DNA from: Gorsachius magnificus
Taxonomy: Eukaryota > Chordata > Aves > Pelecaniformes > Ardeidae
Assembly (NCBI GenBank): GCA_034008185.1
Contig: CM067109.1
Coordinates: forward strand, 58,272,801-58,336,800
Length of the DNA stretch: 64,000 bases
Reading direction: 5' to 3'
Position 1 is the first letter of the stretch. Every line of letters begins with the position of its first letter. The notes below the pieces were generated by a model. It was not told where the DNA came from. It saw only the letters and a program-made list of their open reading frames with translations, and ran no database searches. Made by a program: the position numbers and the translations under genes. Positions 59,001 to 64,000 of the stretch are shown piece by piece.

Positions 59001-61505
59001 TCCACTTTCAAACTGGCACCCTTCATAATCAGTAAAATTCTCATTAAAACATTCTTTTTGCTGACAAACCTGGCACTAGCAGATTTTATTAAGTAATTAA
59101 CTCAGATACCAAACACCAATCCATAATGTTGGGCATAATTAACAGGTTATCTGTCAGAGGCAAGTAATTTTCCCTTGCCCTTGGGATGCAGTCAGTGGAG
59201 AGGTTTTCAAAACTTGCACATCTCCAGACACAGTATGGCACAACATTTGTGATTTACACAGAGGAGAGCCATTGGGTTGCTGTGTGATGGGAATGCCTAT
59301 TACATGGAAGTGCAGTAGAAATCCATGACCTTTCTGCAAAGGGAATATGGAATATTAGTGCAATATATGGACAACTTTTTCTTCCATGAAGATGAATCAC
59401 AACACTAACCTTCTCCTACAAGAAGATTATATCATACAAGAGAGTAACACAATCAAATCAATATTTAAGTGAAATAAATGCAGCCTTAGCCAGACATGGA
59501 AATAATCAAGACCAAACCAAAGGTCTTTCATTTATTGTGTACTGGGTGAGCCTGAACAGTTCTTAAAATGGTAACTGTCCCCATGGCAGTCTGGTAAATA
59601 AAAAAGATTTTGTTTTGACCATTGAATGATAAGAAGAATATGTCTGTTAGCGATGGGATAGAAAATTGTTCACCAGTCAAGTTTTGTCTGTAACAAAAGG
59701 CATTGAGCATTACAGGGATCTTCAGATCTTTCTCGGAAGTCTAAATGAATTCCTGGACTATATTCTAGAGTGAATTTAACCAAATACCTTCTTTGAACTT
59801 GAACCTGATTAGGGAGTAAATCAGGCCTTTCTGTTTAGGCTTGAATGAGAGGTGCTTCATAATCACACTGCTAAAGACAGTCCCAGAAAGAAGACTGATA
59901 GATCATTATTCTTTCTTTGCAGCCAGTGTTGTTGAGGGGAAATTAAACTGCAGTCCTGTGAAAATGTGTTTCTCCTTGAAGATCGCAAGGTAAAAAGGAG
60001 GTGATTTGGAGCCTTTGAAACACAGAATCTGTCTACCTCAACTGACAGAAACCTGATCTCAGAGTGATTATTCAATATCATGTCAAAGCTACGGCTGGTA
60101 TGAAATAAAAGTTGTAAAACCACAGAAACAAACCCCAAAAAAATCCTGAACAGAAGAATGGTGCAATTTAGAGCTCCATGAGTCTTGAAACTGTGGAAAA
60201 GTGGAAGATGACCAGAGAATGTTGAAACAACATTTAATTCTGTATCTGTAAGCTGTTGGGTTCTGTGAAAAAGATAACATTCAAAGTGATAATATTTTCA
60301 CAGTGACTAGGTCTGAAGAAGTTGCTGTGCTTAATAGTTTTCATTTTGTAAAGCCAGAAGTAGATGGCCATAAAATCATAAGAAAAAAAAAAAAGAAAAA
60401 TTTAAATCAGAATGATAGAACAGTTTATGATGATCTGAAGATAAATTTGAATCCACTTTTATAACTGCTATAAATTTCTGCAAATTTTACAACCGCAAGT
60501 TTGGAATTCGATTAAGGAACAAAAAAGTATAGTTAAAATATTAGCTATACACAGACAATTTACAGTTTACCAAGCCACTTAGAAAAGAAGTTCACTGGAC
60601 ATAGAAAGTCTTCTGATACCCTCATGAAAAAATGAAAAAATTAATCTTTTAAGATTATGCCTAAAAACTTTAAACTACCACATCCAGTTGGCTTTCTCCC
60701 AGCTCAGGCATGATTTCCCCAAGTCTTCTATCCCAATCCTAGCAGAATTTCAACTTTTCAGCCAGCAAGGTTTAAAGGGGAGAGAAAAACTAAAATTTTA
60801 GATAATTTGTGACTTATTGCTATCCTGTATTTTATTGTGGCAGTTCTGTCCTTATATGTTCCTTATATATCTGCGAGAGTTACAGAAAAAAAAATTCCAT
60901 TTTCCTCCCACCTCCCCCAAAATGTTTATCAATTAAAAAAATTACATTATCAAGTTTTAGGACAAAAATATTTAATGTGATTAGTCATAACTGATTTGAC
61001 AGCTTTTTCATGGTAGTCACTACTTTGAATGTATTAGTAACATTTCTATCTTGCATAGTCCTTTATTGCACCTTGGAAGATTCAATACTTTCCCTCCATC
61101 TCCATTTCCAATACAGTCTTAGCAGCCACAAATATAAAATTTGTATTATAACTACATTTTCTACTGCTACTACCCCTGAAAAGACAAGAATTAATTGGCT
61201 CTGTTATAAATGGCAGTGCAGATATATAATTTGTCATTCTAGAGAGAGAAGTATCTTACAGTTCATCCTAAGTGAATACCATAGACAAGTGTCAATATTC
61301 ATCCTTACACTACAGAGCAGAATCCTATCTCATTCTTCTGTACCTCCAATTAATTGTAAGCTTGCCAAGAAATAGGATTTATCTAGATAAGTAAAGACGT
61401 CTGGAAAAATATGCTTTGTGAAGACTTCATTTTCAGAAAAACAAATAAAAAACCCCACCAACCTCCTCGCCCAATCAAAACAAAACCATCCTGATCTAAT
61501 TAAAG
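50078..61505. other. Intergenic, no gene seen
   Basis: 11.4 kb of A+T-rich sequence. Open frames are all short and unsupported. A T-run lies at 53532-53550. No CR1 or LTR sequence is recognised. Confidence 0.45.
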
Positions 61506-61587
61506 GTGTCCCTGCTCACTGCAGGGGGGTTGGACTAGATGACTTCTAAAGGTCCCTTCCAGCCCCAAACATTCTATGATTCTATCA
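61506..61587 (+). mobile_element. CR1 LINE 3'-end fragment
   Basis: GTCCCTGCTCACTGCAGGGG, then GTTGGACTAGATGACTTCTA, AGGTCCCTTCCAGCCCC and the terminal ATTCTATGATTCTAT. This is the extreme 3' end of CR1 in + orientation, strongly 5'-truncated. Confidence 0.93.
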
Positions 61588-62484
61588 ACAAAACCCCCAA
61601 AATAACAACAAAAATATAAATAAATAAAAGATACACCACACACCCCCAACATAGAAAAGAGATAAAGGAAATTTATTTTCGCTTGGTGTTCATTTAGACA
61701 TGCTCTTGTGGATCCTAAAATAACATTTTCAGAGAAGACCAAATAAATGGCACATTTTATCTCTATCATTAGAGCTTACAAGGAGGTATGGAACTGCAAC
61801 CAAGCTGGATCTCTGTTTTTGGGAACCAGCTGTTTTCAACAGTATGCATCAAGTTGTCTTTCTATATTTGCATGTAGAATATCAAAGTAGGTCCTCGTTG
61901 GTGTTCTGGCACCAGATTTTCATTACATGCGTATTCTTTTGAACGCTGTTGCCAAATAGTTTTCTATGCCTTTTAAAGCTCAGTTTGTCTTGTACATTTA
62001 TGAGACATACAGCAAAACATTTTCTAGGAGTTACTCTGCACCCACTGCCTTTCAATATGTATATTTTTTTGCCTTGGAATGTCAAAAGAAGGAAAATTAA
62101 ATATTAGGAAGCAGCTAATGGTTCTTCATCTACCCTAAACTCACAGTATATTGGTCAAAGCTTTGCACCAAAGAAAATCTGCAAGTAGCATCTTGCAATA
62201 AAAAAGAAAAAGTCAAATAAATAATTTGCTTTTTAGAGGTTCTTGGCATCTTTTTTTCCCTCCTGCCCCTGGAGTTTTTGATAATTATTACCCATATAGA
62301 AGGTAGAAAGATCCAGAGTGATCATACAAGTGTTCTGTACAAGAAATTTCTTTTAACTGCAAGTATTCTCATTTCTTTGCTTGATATTATTTTATCCTAA
62401 CTACAGATTGAGTACAAAATGTGCTTTAATGAGGAGCAAACAGAAATAAGTTAATTAACGAGATTGTATATCTCCAGATTGAAC

Positions 62485-62605
62485 AGAATCATCGAGTCAT
62501 AGAATCACTTAAGTTGGAAAAGACCCTTAAAATCAGGAAGTCCAAATGTTAACCTAGCACTACCAAGTCCACCTCTGAACCATGTCGCTAGGCCAATGAT
62601 CCACA
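62485..62605 (-). mobile_element. CR1 LINE 3'-end fragment, first of a pair
   Basis: Diverged AGAATCATCGAGTCATAGAA, then AAGTTGGAAAAGACCCTTAA and a GTTAACCTAGCACTACCAAG block. This matches the CR1 subfamily whose 3' end carries the 'accaagtccacc' segment, a different subfamily from the 45142 copy. Confidence 0.85.
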
Positions 62606-62618
62606 CAAGAACAAGAGC

Positions 62619-63010
62619 ACATAGAATCATAGAATTATTTGATTAAAGACCATCTAGTCCAGACTGTCTGCCACATGCAGGGACATCTTTCACTAGATCA
62701 AGTTGCCCAAAGCCCCATCCAACCTGACTTTGAACAGTTCTGATGATGGGTCATCCACAACTCCTCTGGGCAACCTGTTCCAGTGTCTCACCACCCTCAT
62801 CATAAAAATTTTTTTTCCTTATGTCCAATCTAAAGCTACCATCTTTCAGTTTAAAACTGTTTTCCCTTGTTCTGTCAGTGTAGACCTTGGTAAAAAGTCT
62901 CTCTGTCTTTCTTATAAGCCCACTTTTTATTTTGAAAGGCTGAAAAAGCGTGTCCCTGGAGCCTTCTCTTCACCAGGCTGAACAACTCCATTCTCTCAGC
63001 TTTTCTTCAT
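62619..63010 (-). mobile_element. CR1 LINE fragment, second of a pair
   Basis: Starts with ACATAGAATCATAGAATTAT and runs about 390 bp through ACCATCTAGTCCAGACTGTC, CCCCATCCAACCTGACTTTG, CAACCTGTTCCAGTGTCTCA and TTCACCAGGCTGAACAACTC. This is the reverse complement of the CR1 3' region and 3' UTR. It is the longest CR1 remnant here and explains the open frame at 62703-62981. Confidence 0.92.
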
Positions 63011-64000
63011 GGGACAAATATTTATTTATCGAGAAAATCCCATTTATCAAGAAATTCCCTTTCCTTACCCCAGTCAGGCTAGCAAGTATTTTTTCCTGTT
63101 AGCAAGAAATTAATTCCAGAATCAGAAATGTTGCAGAACAGTCAAAGGTATAGAGGGGAAGGACTGAGTTATCTGTTCCAGTAGTACTAGATTCTCTCTT
63201 AGGGTTAACTTTGGTCAAATAAAAATTTTAGTATGATTATGTAGACCTCTGTTTTTGACCCTCTATGTCTGTGTCTCTTGATTAGGAATTAATTTTCTCT
63301 GAATCACACTGAACTCTGTCTCACTGCATTAATTTTCTAGCTCCCAAAGAGAGAACAAAACTTCAGTGATGTTACTAAAATGAACCTCAAAAAGAAGCAG
63401 TGATACAGAAAACCTGCATGATATATCTTCAGAGTTGTAAGATTTTCTATGGAGTAGGTGGAAGCCCCAAACTTAAGCTCTATCATGTGTGCATCCATAA
63501 AAGACTGTAAAGTAGAATATGTTTCCTTTGGTACTTTCAAGGGTGCTGTATGTTAGAGAGAGACAAATAAAGAGTAGCTAGATTTTTGCAATTTGTTCAT
63601 GTAGCAACATGTGTAGCAACAATGCAGATTAAAAAGAAGACAACACTCCAGCTATCATTTCAGATTTTGAAGACTGACTGGTCATTTTAGTGGCTATTTA
63701 TAGCTAGATGGATATATGAAAAAGGAATTTTGTAGGATTATATTCATTATGAAAGAATATAGATATCTACTTTTTAGTTTTGATTACTTGAACATCTTCT
63801 GGTAACTCTCAGAAGTAGATTGTCTCACTATAGGTCATGCCTATATAATCCTTTCCTAAACTAATGCAAGTAATGGTATTTCAATGCACAGTTAATAATA
63901 TTAGCCTCTTCGTTCTAGAGCCACCAGAGAACCTCACAAAAATTTGTGAGTCCTCACTGTGCACATTAAATAAATGATCTATGAAGAAATAGTTTAATGG
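63011..64000. other. Intergenic, no gene seen
   Basis: A+T-rich DNA with no recognised gene or repeat up to the window edge. Confidence 0.45.

Overview
The window is vertebrate nuclear DNA from a bird. The evidence is a complete annexin A1 gene with vertebrate exon structure, CR1 LINE 3' ends, and endogenous retrovirus LTRs of a kind common in avian genomes. ANXA1 lies in the part of human 9q21 that corresponds to the avian Z chromosome, so a Z-linked origin is likely. That is an inference from synteny, because no second gene is visible to confirm it.

Layout. Positions 1-1775 hold the 5' flank and/or intron 1 of ANXA1. Twelve coding exons on the + strand run from ATG 1776 to TAA 15235. All have GT/AG junctions and phases that add up to a 342-residue protein. 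Poly(A) signals are at 15526 and 15540. Intron 6 carries a solo LTR (7854-8458) and a CR1 scrap. About 1 kb past the gene is a complete proviral insertion on the minus strand (16511-23483). It has two nearly identical LTRs, a perfect 5-bp target duplication, a lysine-tRNA primer site, and a broken gag-pro-pol with no env. I call it ERV-L-like (class III).

From 23.5 to 64 kb I find no convincing gene. This long A+T-rich intergenic stretch holds a second, related solo LTR on the + strand (49500-50077), several CR1 remnants (41.4, 45.1, 61.5 and 62.5-63.0 kb), a TCTCCC hexamer array (30921-31008), an A+T-rich microsatellite, and a group of G-quadruplex-type G/C-run motifs between 26.5 and 38.6 kb.

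The most interesting points are these: (1) annexin A1 has lost the tyrosine at residue 21 and three neighbouring residues at the exon 2/3 junction; (2) the provirus has LTRs differing by only about five substitutions yet carries several coding breaks; (3) its gag-position reading frame begins with an unusual hydrophobic, sequon-containing domain and contains an in-frame 30-bp minisatellite; (4) gag and pro share a frame separated by one amber codon; (5) both the provirus and the intronic LTR are antisense to ANXA1, with the 3' LTR pointing at its 3' end.
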